Assembly: GCA_025210455.1 (NCBI GenBank)
Contig: JAOARQ010000013.1
Coordinates: 62,001 to 126,000, forward strand
Reading direction: 5' to 3'
From: Pelagimonas sp.
GTDB lineage: Bacteria; Pseudomonadota; Alphaproteobacteria; Rhodobacterales; Rhodobacteraceae
Length of the DNA: 64,000 bases
Below, piece by piece: positions 9,159 to 17,357 of this stretch. The notes beneath the pieces were generated by a model. It did not search any database. It saw only the letters and a program-made list of their open reading frames with translations, and was not told the origin of the DNA. Numbering within the stretch: the stretch's first letter is position 1; each line of letters begins with the position of its first letter. The translations under genes were made by a program, and so were the position numbers.

Positions 9159-9650
9159 ATGCGGTTCCTAAAAGTCTTTTTGATCATGGCCTTGGCGCTT
9201 GGCGTCACGGCCTGTAGTAAATTCCAGCGCTACAATGGCCCCGAGGTCACCCAGATCGTGGTGAACAAGGGGGATCGGCGCATGTACCTGCTGCACGGGC
9301 GCGAGGTGCTGAAAGCCTATGATTTCGGTCTGGGCTTTGCGCCCACGGGCGACAAACAGATCGAAGGCGACGGTAAAACGCCAGAAGGCAATTACTTTAT
9401 CGACCGTCGCAATCCGAACAGTTCTTTCTATCTCAGCCTTGGGATTTCCTACCCCAATGCCCAGGATGTGGCCGAAGCCCGCGCGCTGGGTAAAAGCCCC
9501 GGTGGTGATATCTTTATTCACGGTCGCCCGTGGAAGAATCGCAAGGGCGGCCCTGACTGGACAGCAGGCTGTATCGCCGTGACCAATCGCGAAATGCGCG
9601 AAATCTATGCGATGGTCAAAAACGGCACGCCTATTCAGATTAATCCGTAA
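9159..9650 (+). CDS. L,D-transpeptidase (YkuD) lipoprotein
   Basis: A 163-residue YkuD-domain protein that would cross-link peptidoglycan or attach proteins to it in the periplasm. The N-terminus (MRFLKVFLIMALALGVTAC) ends in a lipobox with Cys 19, so it is probably membrane-anchored by lipid. The active-site pattern is present: HGRPW with His near 121 and AGCIAV with the catalytic Cys near 137. A second, different L,D-transpeptidase lies at 11651. It is convergent with the monooxygenase gene. Confidence 0.9.
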   Translation: MRFLKVFLIMALALGVTACSKFQRYNGPEVTQIVVNKGDRRMYLLHGREVLKAYDFGLGFAPTGDKQIEGDGKTPEGNYFIDRRNPNSSFYLSLGISYPNAQDVAEARALGKSPGGDIFIHGRPWKNRKGGPDWTAGCIAVTNREMREIYAMVKNGTPIQINP

Positions 9651-9670
9651 GAATCTGTTTTTGAATGGTT

Positions 9671-10015
9671 TTACCCATGCCGCGCGATGGAGTCCTTCGG
9701 GACTTCACCGCGCTTTTCCAATGTGTAATCCCGCGTCACCTCGGCCACGCGAATGCGGTAATCCTCAAACAGCTGATCACGCCCCCGCGCCTGCGCCTGA
9801 CGGTGCTCAAACACATTGCGCCATTCTGACAGCGCCGCTTCGTCACGCCAGAAAGACAGCGACAGGATCTTGCCTTCGGTCACCAAGCTTTCGAACCGTT
9901 CAATCGACAGGCAGCCTTCCACCTGCGCCAGATGCGTTTTCAGATCAGCAGCGATATCAAAATAATCCTGCCGATGCTCGGGCTTGGGGAAGACTTCAAA
10001 GATAACAACAAGCAT
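9671..10015 (-). CDS. ABM-domain monooxygenase-like protein
   Basis: A 114-residue dimeric alpha/beta-barrel protein of the antibiotic-biosynthesis-monooxygenase superfamily (start MLVVIFEVFPKPEHRQDYF; core FWRDEAALSEWRN). Members are often heme-degrading or quinol-type cofactor-free monooxygenases, but many have no known reaction. It starts 3 bases after the haloacid dehalogenase gene on the same strand, so the two probably form an operon; no substrate link is evident. Confidence 0.8.
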   Translation of the reverse strand: MLVVIFEVFPKPEHRQDYFDIAADLKTHLAQVEGCLSIERFESLVTEGKILSLSFWRDEAALSEWRNVFEHRQAQARGRDQLFEDYRIRVAEVTRDYTLEKRGEVPKDSIARHG

Positions 10016-10018
10016 GGT

Positions 10019-10705
10019 TTATCCATTCATCTGTTGAACATAGCCCGCCACATCCAGCAGCGACGATCCGATGTGATGCGGCTCTACCCCCAGCCGTTCC
10101 AAAGGCTGTCCGGCGCGGTTCAGCCAGATGGTGTGATAGCCAAACCAGGTGGCCCCGCAGATATCCCAGCAATTGGACGAGACAAACAGGATTTCCTGCG
10201 CTGGCAGATCAAAGGCATCCGGCCCAATCTGATAGGCGGCGGCATCGGTCTTGAACTTCTGCACGCTTTCCACACTAAGCACATGGTCGAAATACTGCGC
10301 CAACCCCGATGACCCCAGCGCGCTTTCCAGCATTCTGGGGGTGCCATTCGACAGGATCGCCAGAGGCAGCCCCATGTCTTTTAGTTGCCGCAAAACTCCG
10401 GCGTTTTCGGGAAAGGCCGTCAGCTCTGCGTATTGATCCATCAAGGCACGTCGCTGATCCGCAGCCATATCCTGCTGATGAAAGTCGGCGGTATAATCCA
10501 GCGCATCGCCCGTCACCTGCCAGAAATCCACATAGCGATCACACATGGTGCGCAGCCGGGTGTATTCTATCTGCTTATCCCGCCAGGTGCCTGCCATCGC
10601 CGCCCCGTGACCGGGAAAAAACTGTTCCAGCAGGCGCCCGATTGAATAGACATCAAACAGCGTTCCATAGGCGTCGAAGGCAGCAGCTTTGATGGGCTTG
10701 GGCAT
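10019..10705 (-). CDS. (S)-2-haloacid dehalogenase (HAD type II)
   Basis: A 228-residue HAD-superfamily hydrolase of the L-2-haloacid dehalogenase group, which releases halide from short 2-haloalkanoates. The nucleophile Asp is in FDAYGTLFD (D11). SNGTPRML, the lysine segment QKFKTDAAAY and SSNCWDICGATWFG match the dehalogenase-specific motifs II-IV. I place the start at 10705 because AAGGAG lies 7 bases upstream; an in-frame upstream ATG has no such site. Roseobacters often carry these for marine organohalides. Activity on haloacids is inferred. Confidence 0.85.
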   Translation of the reverse strand: MPKPIKAAAFDAYGTLFDVYSIGRLLEQFFPGHGAAMAGTWRDKQIEYTRLRTMCDRYVDFWQVTGDALDYTADFHQQDMAADQRRALMDQYAELTAFPENAGVLRQLKDMGLPLAILSNGTPRMLESALGSSGLAQYFDHVLSVESVQKFKTDAAAYQIGPDAFDLPAQEILFVSSNCWDICGATWFGYHTIWLNRAGQPLERLGVEPHHIGSSLLDVAGYVQQMNG

Positions 10706-10832
10706 AGAGATCTCCTTGGTTTGTGCCACCTTATCTCTTTGCCAGAAAATGTCGCCTCACGAACCTGTGTCTGAAAAAGGCCCTGTACATCGGTGCAAGG
10801 CCTGACATCTCATACGCTGCGGGTAGGGTTAG

Positions 10833-11477
10833 TTAGCCCTGAATTTCCGCCAGAACACTGGCCAGATCATCCGTCGCAATCGGGGCCGAGGCCACAGGCG
10901 CAGCGGGCGCTGCCGCAGGCTGTGCGCTGGCCACCGGCTGAGCAATCGCGCCTGCGCCCGGTGCCACACCGCCCAGCACCATGACCCACCAGATCTTGCC
11001 ATTGCTTTCCTGATGCCAGTTGAACCCCAGATCCCGTGCAGAAGCATCCATGATGATCTGCCGCGTGGCGGGTTCTTCCATCCAGGCGGCAAGGGTCTGC
11101 AGCTCTGTCTCATAGGTCTCCGACAGGGTTTCCCCCACCAGACGCCCAGTATAGCCCACGCGCTGTACCCGGTCGATCGGCGAAGACCCGTCTGACCCAA
11201 AGTGCCAGGGCCGGTTCTGCACTGCCATATCGCGCGCATGGGTTGCCGCCGCCGCGTTCAGCTTTGAATCCATCCGCAGCTCTGCAACGCCCCCGGCCTG
11301 CCGCAGCGCGTTCACCGAATCAAGCAGACGAAACTGTACGCGCCCGCTATTTCCGATCCGGTACAGCTTGGGCAGAGGCTTGCCATCGGGCCCCAGTTTT
11401 GGCGCGGCGGGCGTCGAATCAGCACAGGCTGCAACCAGTGCAGCAGAGGACAGGGCAAAGAAAGCGCGACGGTTCAT
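10833..11477 (-). CDS. CAP-domain (SCP/PR-1-like) lipoprotein
   Basis: A 214-residue secreted CAP-domain protein. The N-terminus MNRRAFFALSSAALVAAC looks like a twin-arginine-style signal ending in a lipobox. The CAP core reads VNALRQAGG, LNAAAATHARDMA, then NRPWHFGSDGSSPIDRVQRVGY and VGETLSE (the GENI-like segment). A final Ala/Pro-rich tail spans about 40 residues. Function of bacterial CAP proteins is mostly unknown. It lies between two L,D-transpeptidase genes, which suggests an envelope role. Confidence 0.85.
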   Translation of the reverse strand: MNRRAFFALSSAALVAACADSTPAAPKLGPDGKPLPKLYRIGNSGRVQFRLLDSVNALRQAGGVAELRMDSKLNAAAATHARDMAVQNRPWHFGSDGSSPIDRVQRVGYTGRLVGETLSETYETELQTLAAWMEEPATRQIIMDASARDLGFNWHQESNGKIWWVMVLGGVAPGAGAIAQPVASAQPAAAPAAPVASAPIATDDLASVLAEIQG

Positions 11478-11650
11478 ATATTCTGCTCACGAAAAACGGT
11501 GTTTCCAAATGCCTTACAGAAGGAATCGTGTCCAATCAAACCCACATCGGCGTGAGCACGCCATCTGACAAGTGTTTGAATTGCGACTGAGGCATTCGGG
11601 CCATATGATCGCGCCAATCAGGTACGAGCAAGCTGAGAGGAGCTTGGACA

Positions 11651-12250
11651 ATGACGAAATCAGCAGGTTTCAAGCTGAACCGCCGCGCTTTTCTGGCCAG
11701 CAGCGCAGCGGCGCTGGGCACTCCGGCGCTGGCGCAGAACGTCGATGGTGATGGGTCGGTTGAAATTGAACGCGAAATCACCGGTGTTGTGCGCCGCAAC
11801 ATCAGCAGTTTCCGCACTCTGGATTGGCAGCCTTATTTCAGCAATCTGAAAAAAGGCGCTATTTTGGTGGATATTAGCTCGCGGGCGCTGCACTACTGGG
11901 AAGAAAACGGTACTTATCATCTGTACCCGTCCTCGGTCCCCCTGACCGAAGAACTGACCCGCCGGGGCCGCACGCAGGTTATCCTTAAAGACCCAAGCCC
12001 CAGCTGGCGCCCGACGCCATCCATGAAAAAGCGCAACCCGGAATGGCCCGATTTCATCGGCCCCGGCCCGGACAATCCGCTGGGCACCCGTTCGCTGCAC
12101 CTGTCATGGCAATATTACCGGATCCACGGCACTCATGACACGCGCAAGATCGGCCGCCGCTCATCGAATGGCTGCATTGGTCTTTACAACGAACACATCG
12201 AAGAGTTGTATGAAATGGCAAAAGTGGGTACTCAGGTGTTGCTGATTTAA
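11651..12250 (+). CDS. L,D-transpeptidase (ErfK/YbiS type) with Tat-like signal
   Basis: A 199-residue YkuD-family enzyme. The signal peptide contains LNRRAFLASSAAALGTPALA, a twin-arginine motif before a hydrophobic stretch. The catalytic region is HGTHDTRKIGRRSSNGCIGL, with His near 159 and Cys near 175, and YYRIHG precedes it. It should act on tetrapeptide stems in the periplasm. AGGAG precedes the start by 8 bases. It belongs to a different subgroup from the lipoprotein L,D-transpeptidase at 9159, so the two may have separate jobs. Confidence 0.9.
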   Translation: MTKSAGFKLNRRAFLASSAAALGTPALAQNVDGDGSVEIEREITGVVRRNISSFRTLDWQPYFSNLKKGAILVDISSRALHYWEENGTYHLYPSSVPLTEELTRRGRTQVILKDPSPSWRPTPSMKKRNPEWPDFIGPGPDNPLGTRSLHLSWQYYRIHGTHDTRKIGRRSSNGCIGLYNEHIEELYEMAKVGTQVLLI

Positions 12251-12286
12251 CCACAATTTTGCCATCGACCCGGTTTAAGCGTCAGG

Positions 12287-12298
12287 TTGCAATTGCAA
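12287..12298. promoter_or_regulatory. 12-base palindrome, candidate operator
   Basis: TTGCAATTGCAA is a perfect palindrome flanked by AGG and ACCT that nearly extend it. It sits about 100 bases upstream of the small membrane-protein gene at 12398. TTGCAA (12293-12298) followed after 17 bases by TTAGAA could be a weak sigma-70 promoter overlapping the site. The binding protein is unknown. Confidence 0.35.
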
Positions 12299-12397
12299 AC
12301 CTCTGAAAATACTGCTTAGAACGAGTCACGAGGTAAGTCTTGGGTGCCTGCGTACGCTATGGTATGTGCGACAGGCAAATATCTGGAGGATATTGAT

Positions 12398-12589
12398 ATG
12401 AAAAAACTCGCTCTCGCCGCTGTTTTCGCTGGTGCAGCATCGTCCGCAATGGCCGGTTCCTACGCTAAAGGCGAAGTTGAAATGGAGCCCGTAGTGGTTG
12501 TTGAAGAAACCAAGCAGTCGTCTTCGAATGCTGGTATCGTCGTACCTCTGCTGCTGGTTGCTATCATCGCGGCTGCTGCTTCCAACTAA
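12398..12589 (+). CDS. Small exported/membrane protein, 63 residues
   Basis: I do not recognise a named family. The product has a cleavable-looking signal (MKKLALAAVFAGAASSAMA), a short acidic middle containing EVEMEPVVVVEE, and a C-terminal hydrophobic segment (GIVVPLLLVAIIAAAAS). A strong ribosome site (CTGGAGGATATTGAT) fixes the ATG at 12398, and a strong intrinsic terminator follows directly. The compact promoter-gene-terminator layout suggests a monocistronic and perhaps highly expressed unit. Similar small proteins are common and uncharacterised in Rhodobacterales. Confidence 0.75.
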   Translation: MKKLALAAVFAGAASSAMAGSYAKGEVEMEPVVVVEETKQSSSNAGIVVPLLLVAIIAAAASN

Positions 12590-12613
12590 TTTTTGGAATC
12601 AGAACAGTACTCT

Positions 12614-12648
12614 AAAAGGCGGCGCTTTTGCGTCGCCTTTTAACTTTT
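12614..12648 (+). terminator. Intrinsic terminator of the small membrane protein
   Basis: A 12-base-pair stem (12614-12625 with 12630-12641, one G-U pair) closed by a TTTT loop is followed by TTTTAACTTTT. It lies 25 bases after the stop at 12589. Confidence 0.9.
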
Positions 12649-12755
12649 GGGAAAGACTTAACCGGTCTGCGCCAGTGTTTTAGGCATTTCCGGGTCGGGG
12701 AAAATACGAACAAGTTTCCCCAAAATGGACACATCTTATAGTTGTGAAAAAAGAA

Positions 12756-12777
12756 ACCGCAGGCCTTCACCTGCGGT
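12756..12777 (-). terminator. Intrinsic terminator after hemH
   Basis: ACCGCAGG (12756-12763) pairs perfectly with CCTGCGGT (12770-12777). Read on the minus strand, the hairpin is followed by TTTCTTTTTTC. It is 27 bases past the hemH stop. The plus-strand side also has CTTTTCTTT, so it may work both ways. Confidence 0.85.
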
Positions 12778-12803
12778 CTTTTCTTTACCTTTGTCAGCGC
12801 GGG

Positions 12804-13853
12804 TTACTTTACCCAGCCACCCAGATTTTCGCGGATCACCTGAGACAGCGCCGCCACATGGGCATCGTCGTCATTCAGGCAGGGGATATAGGTAAAGTGC
12901 TCACCACCCGCCTCTTCAAAGCTTTCCTTGATCTCTTCGTTGATCTCTTCCAGCGTTTCGATGCAATCAGCGCTAAAGGCCGGGGCAATCACAGCGATGT
13001 TCTTCTTGCCCTCGTCTTTGGCCAGCCGCGCGACCTCCTCGACGGTATAGGGGCGCAGCCATTCTTCCGGGCCAAACTGGCTTTGGAAGGTGGTGGCAAT
13101 CTGACTGTCATCCCAGCCCAGCCGCTCTTTCAGCAGGCGCGTGGTTTTCTGGCACTGGCAATGATAGGGGTCCCCCTCCATCAGATAGCGCTGCGGTAGC
13201 CCGTGGTAGGAACACACCAGAAGATCCGGTTTCACCGCCGCCTCGGCATAGGCGCGCTCAACCGACTGTGCCAGCGCCTCAACATAGGCGGGATGATCAA
13301 AATATGGGTCTACCACACGGGCGGTGGGCTGCCATTTCTCTTTCATCAGGGCGCGAAAGAACTGGTCATTTGCCGTCGCAGAGGTGGCCCCGGCGTATTG
13401 CGGATATAGCGGGAAAAACAGTATCTTGGTGCAGCCCGCCTCGACCATGGCGCGCACCTTCGAGTCTGTCGATGGGTTGCCATAGCGCATGCAGAAATCC
13501 ATCATGACCTGATCCCCGAAATCCGCCTGCATCTGCGCCGCAATCTTGGCGGTCTGATCCCGGGTGATGGTCATCAACGGGCTTTCGCCCTTGTCGTGGT
13601 TCCAGATGGATTTATAGGCCTCACCGCTGGAAAATGGGCGCTTTGTCAGGATGATCAGCTGCAACAGCGGCTGCCATTTCCACGACGGGTAATCAATCAC
13701 CCGCTTGTCCGACAGAAATTCGCTCAGATAGCGCCGCATCGACCAGTAATCATAGTTGTCCGGCGTGCCCAGATTGGCCAGCAGAATCCCCACTTTGGCA
13801 GGTTTGATTTTCGGGTGATCAGCGGGCGCATGTGCGGGGCAGGTGGCGGTCAT
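12804..13853 (-). CDS. hemH: Ferrochelatase
   Basis: Inserts ferrous iron into protoporphyrin IX, the last step of protoheme synthesis, at the inner membrane. The 349-residue length and the motifs VGILLANLGTPD, MRRYLSEFLSD, FPLYPQYAGATSAT (with the region around the conserved active-site residues), CSYHGLPQRY (catalytic His) and APAFSADCIETLEEI (catalytic Glu pair) are diagnostic. The gene ends at a strong terminator. Upstream on the same strand, 55 bases away, is a SAM-dependent methyltransferase gene that may share the transcript. Confidence 0.97.
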   Translation of the reverse strand: MTATCPAHAPADHPKIKPAKVGILLANLGTPDNYDYWSMRRYLSEFLSDKRVIDYPSWKWQPLLQLIILTKRPFSSGEAYKSIWNHDKGESPLMTITRDQTAKIAAQMQADFGDQVMMDFCMRYGNPSTDSKVRAMVEAGCTKILFFPLYPQYAGATSATANDQFFRALMKEKWQPTARVVDPYFDHPAYVEALAQSVERAYAEAAVKPDLLVCSYHGLPQRYLMEGDPYHCQCQKTTRLLKERLGWDDSQIATTFQSQFGPEEWLRPYTVEEVARLAKDEGKKNIAVIAPAFSADCIETLEEINEEIKESFEEAGGEHFTYIPCLNDDDAHVAALSQVIRENLGGWVK

Positions 13854-13908
13854 AGGGCGTCCAATAGGTTTTCACTCAGGTCTATACGTGGCGTGTTTCG
13901 GGTTTGGA

Positions 13909-14730
13909 TCAATCTTTTAATGGGGTTTCCTGCGTGCCAAGCGCATCAGCAAGACTTTGTGTCGCAGAACCGGGCCGCAAAGGCTGGGGCTGGCTGGCAT
14001 CATAGCTCCAGCCAGTCAGGGTGATCATCTCAAAGGTGGCGGGCACACGCCCGTCATCGGTGCCAAAGCTTTCGGCATAGATTTGCACTGCGCGCAGCAG
14101 AACATCGCGCCGGGTCATGTGCCGCAGCCGCCCCTCCAGCGCATTGGTTTCCCCCATGGCCCGCAGATCCCGCATCAGATGCAGCGCGCTTTCATAGCTC
14201 ACGGTCAGGGGCGCGGCATCCGCCACAGGCAGGGTCAGACCGGCGCGCTGTAACAGCCCCCCCAGATCGCGTATCTCGCCCATGGGGGCCACACGTGGTG
14301 ACAGCCCGCCGGTGATCTCGATTTCAGCCTGTCCCAGCGCGCTGCGCAACTCATGCAATGTCTGCCCACCCAGCGTGATCACCAGACACAGCCCATCCGG
14401 GCGCAGTGCGTGGCGGCATTGAATCAGCTGCCCCACCGGATCATCCGCCCAGTGCAGCGCCATGGCATGGATCACCAGATCATGCGCGCCCGGTTCCAGC
14501 GCCAGAATGTCGTCATCGGGGATCACCACCGCCTGCGGATAGCGGTTTTGCCACAGCTGCACAAAAGGGCTCACAATCGCCGGCTGCGTAAAGGTTCTGT
14601 TAACCATTGTGAGCCGATCCTCCACCTCGTCCAAAGCAGTTTCGTGCAGAAACAAAGCAGGGTCTTTCAGGGCCCGTGTTCTGTTGCGCGTCAATGCTTG
14701 GCGATCGGTAAGGCGAGGCGTGTGTGACAT
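13909..14730 (-). CDS. SAM-dependent methyltransferase-fold protein, NDUFAF5/BioC-like
   Basis: A class I methyltransferase-fold protein of 273 residues. The best-conserved parts are the N-terminus (LTDRQALTRNRTRAL and FLHETALDEVEDRL), HDLVIHAMALHWADDP and LRPDGLCLVITLGG. This layout resembles the alphaproteobacterial relatives of human NDUFAF5, a complex I assembly factor, and to a lesser extent BioC. The glycine-rich SAM loop is weak, so methylation is not certain. I placed the start at 14730, leaving it directly back-to-back with comF (14731); a start 36 bases upstream would overlap comF. Confidence 0.8.
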   Translation of the reverse strand: MSHTPRLTDRQALTRNRTRALKDPALFLHETALDEVEDRLTMVNRTFTQPAIVSPFVQLWQNRYPQAVVIPDDDILALEPGAHDLVIHAMALHWADDPVGQLIQCRHALRPDGLCLVITLGGQTLHELRSALGQAEIEITGGLSPRVAPMGEIRDLGGLLQRAGLTLPVADAAPLTVSYESALHLMRDLRAMGETNALEGRLRHMTRRDVLLRAVQIYAESFGTDDGRVPATFEMITLTGWSYDASQPQPLRPGSATQSLADALGTQETPLKD

Positions 14731-15474
14731 ATGAAAGCTGATAGTTTGTGGGCGAGCAGTATGCAAACCCTCGTGCAGATGATTTACCCTCCGCGCTGTA
14801 TCTCTTGTGGGTCGATGGTGGATACCGATTTCGGGCTTTGCAGCAGCTGCTGGAAAGACACGCCCTTTATTTCAGGCCTGTCTTGCGATCATTGCGGCAC
14901 ACCGCTGCCGGGCAATTCCCGCCACGCTGAACTATGCGACGAATGTCTCTCTACCCCGCGCCCCTGGCAGCATGGGCGCGCTGCGATCCTCTACAAAGGG
15001 CGCGGGCGCCGTCTGGTGCTGGGGCTCAAACACGGCGATCGCTATGATATCGCCAAGCCCGCAGCACAATGGATGGCCCGCCTGTGCCGCCCGCTTGTCA
15101 CCCCTGACACGCTGATTGCGCCGGTGCCTCTGCATCTGCACCGGCTTTTGTCGCGACGTTACAATCAGTCTGCCCTGCTGGCCGAAGAACTGGCCACACT
15201 GCTGAAACTTGACTGGTGCCCCGACCTGATCGAACGCCGCAAACCCACCCCTTCGCTGGATGGCAAAAGCCGCGAAGACCGCTTTGAAACCTTGCAGGGT
15301 GTGCTGCGTGTGCCCGACTGGCGCACGGATCTGATCGCAGACCGGCCGGTGCTGATCGTCGATGATGTGATGACCACAGGTGCCACCATGACCGCCGCAA
15401 CCGACGCCTGCCTTGCAGCAGGTGCAACGCAGGTTAATGTTGCCGTACTGGCACGCGTTGTCAAAGATACCTAA
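14731..15474 (+). CDS. comF: ComF family phosphoribosyltransferase
   Basis: A 247-residue ComF/GntX-type protein. It has an N-terminal zinc-ribbon-like part with paired cysteines (RCISCGS, LCSSCWK, CDHCGTPLPG, CDECL) and a C-terminal type I phosphoribosyltransferase domain. There RRYNQSALLAEEL and the PRPP loop VLIVDDVMTTGATM are clear. ComF homologues assist DNA uptake in naturally competent bacteria; the biochemical reaction is not settled. An alternative start is ATG 14761 (MQTLVQM), nearer the conserved region. The gene is divergent from the methyltransferase with no gap. Confidence 0.88.
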   Translation: MKADSLWASSMQTLVQMIYPPRCISCGSMVDTDFGLCSSCWKDTPFISGLSCDHCGTPLPGNSRHAELCDECLSTPRPWQHGRAAILYKGRGRRLVLGLKHGDRYDIAKPAAQWMARLCRPLVTPDTLIAPVPLHLHRLLSRRYNQSALLAEELATLLKLDWCPDLIERRKPTPSLDGKSREDRFETLQGVLRVPDWRTDLIADRPVLIVDDVMTTGATMTAATDACLAAGATQVNVAVLARVVKDT

Positions 15475-15512
15475 ATCCCGTTAGAAAAGCGCAACTCTAG
15501 TCGGGATCTACC

Positions 15513-15770
15513 ATGCCAAACGTCGAAATCTATTCCTCACCGCTTTGTGGGTTCTGCCACGCGGCCAAGCGTCTGCTGAATTCAAAAGGGGTTGAGTTCA
15601 CCGAGTACAACGTGCTGACACAGCCTGAATTGAAACAACAGATGATCACCCGCGCCAATGGTGGCCGCACCGTGCCGCAGATCTTTATTGATGATGCTCA
15701 TGTGGGCGGCTGCGATGATCTTTACGCACTCGAACAGGCGGGCAAGCTGGATCCGCTTCTGGCAAGCTGA
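15513..15770 (+). CDS. grxC: Glutaredoxin 3
   Basis: An 85-residue dithiol glutaredoxin that reduces disulfides and glutathionylated proteins using glutathione. The active site is CGFC (residues 12-15), with the cis-proline segment RTVPQIFID and the glutathione-binding GGCDDLYAL. The length is standard. The stop TGA shares its A with the ATG of the nitrilase gene, indicating translational coupling. The comF-grxC-nitrilase order is common in Rhodobacteraceae. Confidence 0.95.
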   Translation: MPNVEIYSSPLCGFCHAAKRLLNSKGVEFTEYNVLTQPELKQQMITRANGGRTVPQIFIDDAHVGGCDDLYALEQAGKLDPLLAS

Positions 15771-16600
15771 TGCGGATTGCGGTGCTTCAGATGACATCTT
15801 CGGATGATCCGGGCGAAAACCTGGACACTGTCCGGCAGATGCTGCGCGACGCCGCAGGGCAGGGCGCGCAGATCGCGCTCACGCCTGAGGTCACAAATTG
15901 CGTGTCCTCTTCGCGTGCGCATCAAAACGCGGTGCTGCATCCCGAAGACAGCGATCCCTTTCTGGCCGCGCTGCGCAATGAGGCCCGCGCATTGGGTATC
16001 TGGGTGCTGGCGGGGTCGCTGGCTGTCAAATCGCCCGCGCCCGAAACCCGCTTTGCCAATCGGTCGTTCATGATTTCGCCGCAGGGCGAGATCACCGCCC
16101 GTTATGACAAACTGCACATGTTTGATGTGCAGGTCTCACCCGAAGAAACTTGGCGCGAATCCGATGGGTTTGCCCCCGGCGATACAGCTGTGCTGGCGCA
16201 GACTGATCTGGCGACCTTTGGCATGGCGATCTGTTATGATCTGCGCTTTGCCTATCTGTTCCGCAAGCTGGCGCAGGCCGGGGCGCAGATCCTGACCGTT
16301 CCCGCCGCTTTTTCGCCCGGCACTGGCCCGGCGCATTGGCAGCCACTGTTGCAGGCCCGTGCGATTGAGACCGGCTGCTTTGTGCTGGCCCCGGCCCAGA
16401 CCGGTCATCACGCCGCCAGCACCGGTAAACGCCGCCGCACCCATGGCCATTCTCTGGTGGTTGCTCCCTGGGGCGAGGTGCTGCTGGACGCTGGCACAAA
16501 GCCGGGTGTGTTCATCGCTGATCTGGATCTGTCACAGGTTGAAGAGGCCCGCCACAAGGTGCCCGCCCTCACCCATGACCGCGCGTTTGAAGGCCCCTAA
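15770..16600 (+). CDS. Carbon-nitrogen hydrolase (Nit1-like amidase)
   Basis: A 276-residue nitrilase-superfamily enzyme. The catalytic Glu-Lys-Cys triad is visible: E40 in LTPEVTN, Lys near 113 in YDKLHMFDV and Cys near 155 in ICYDLRF. The subgroup resembles Nit1/NitFhit, whose known role is repair of deaminated glutathione; coupling to grxC fits a glutathione link. This specificity is inferred from subgroup and neighbour. The gene is followed 3 bases later by a MarR regulator. Confidence 0.85.
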   Translation: MRIAVLQMTSSDDPGENLDTVRQMLRDAAGQGAQIALTPEVTNCVSSSRAHQNAVLHPEDSDPFLAALRNEARALGIWVLAGSLAVKSPAPETRFANRSFMISPQGEITARYDKLHMFDVQVSPEETWRESDGFAPGDTAVLAQTDLATFGMAICYDLRFAYLFRKLAQAGAQILTVPAAFSPGTGPAHWQPLLQARAIETGCFVLAPAQTGHHAASTGKRRRTHGHSLVVAPWGEVLLDAGTKPGVFIADLDLSQVEEARHKVPALTHDRAFEGP

Positions 16601-16603
16601 ACC

Positions 16604-17035
16604 ATGAGCGACGCCAGCGCCCTCGCGATTTCCCTCTTTTCCGAGATCCTGACCGCCGATCAGCTTTTGCGCGCGCGGCTGACCAAGGTCTTGCCGAACA
16701 AGATGGAAATCTCGCATTTTTCGGTGCTGAACCAACTGGCCCGTGGTGGCGAACGCACCCCCGCGCAGCTGGCGAAATCCTTTCACGTCACACGCGGCGC
16801 GATGACCAATACGCTTTCTAAACTGGAAATCGCGGGCTATGTTCACATTCGCCCGGATTGGGATGATGCGCGGCGCAAGCTGGTGTCTATTTCCAACGCC
16901 GGCAAAGCCGCCCGCGAAGCCGCCCTTGCCGCGATCAGCCCCGTCATCGAAGAGATGCTGGTCGAGCTGGGCGAAGATAAACTGCGTGCCGCCCTACCTG
17001 TTCTGCGCGAATTGCGCGAAAGGCTGGATGAATAA
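16604..17035 (+). CDS. MarR family transcriptional regulator
   Basis: A 143-residue winged-helix DNA-binding protein. The recognition region reads RTPAQLAKSFHVTRGAMTNTLSKLEIAGYVHI, followed by the wing DWDDARRKLVSISNAG. MarR proteins usually repress a divergent or adjacent gene upon sensing phenolics or oxidants. Here the gene is the last of the comF-grxC-nitrilase run, with no divergent partner, so the target is unclear. Confidence 0.9.
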   Translation: MSDASALAISLFSEILTADQLLRARLTKVLPNKMEISHFSVLNQLARGGERTPAQLAKSFHVTRGAMTNTLSKLEIAGYVHIRPDWDDARRKLVSISNAGKAAREAALAAISPVIEEMLVELGEDKLRAALPVLRELRERLDE

Positions 17036-17357
17036 CGGCGCAACCGGATTTCCTTGGTCGGCGATGCCGACCAGCCCCCGACCGCCCCCCTGGGCGGGGG
17101 CTTTACCCCCACCCGCGGCCGGGAACTGGTCTCAGTGATTGGGATCAAAGGTTTTGGATGTATCAGGCCTGACCTGAGAAATCTTAATTTCACAAACCAA
17201 AGGGTTACCAAAACCTAACCCTTTTCAAATCGTTCCCGGCGATCCCTTAACCCCTGTTGCTGCACATGCGATATGCATGACATGTGCATGGGGTGTGCAT
17301 AAGATGTGCCCCACTTTCCCGCGCCCTCAGGCCAAAGAAAGCAAGGTCAATATCCGG
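17036..17357. other. Convergent intergenic region with hairpins and repeated TGCAT motifs
   Basis: No convincing gene. TGGTCGGC (17055-17062) pairs with GCCGACCA (17066-17073), and a very GC-rich stem follows; neither has a T-run, though they lie at the marR 3' end. From 17261 to 17310 the word TGCAT or its reverse occurs several times (ATGCAT, ATGTGCAT, GTGTGCAT, ATGTGCC). The purpose of this cluster is unknown. Confidence 0.5.

Noticed and set aside
8045-9208. A 387-codon open frame on the minus strand across the rRNA methyltransferase and sodium channel.
   Set aside because: Both overlapped genes are well supported on the plus strand; composition is that of a complementary-strand shadow.
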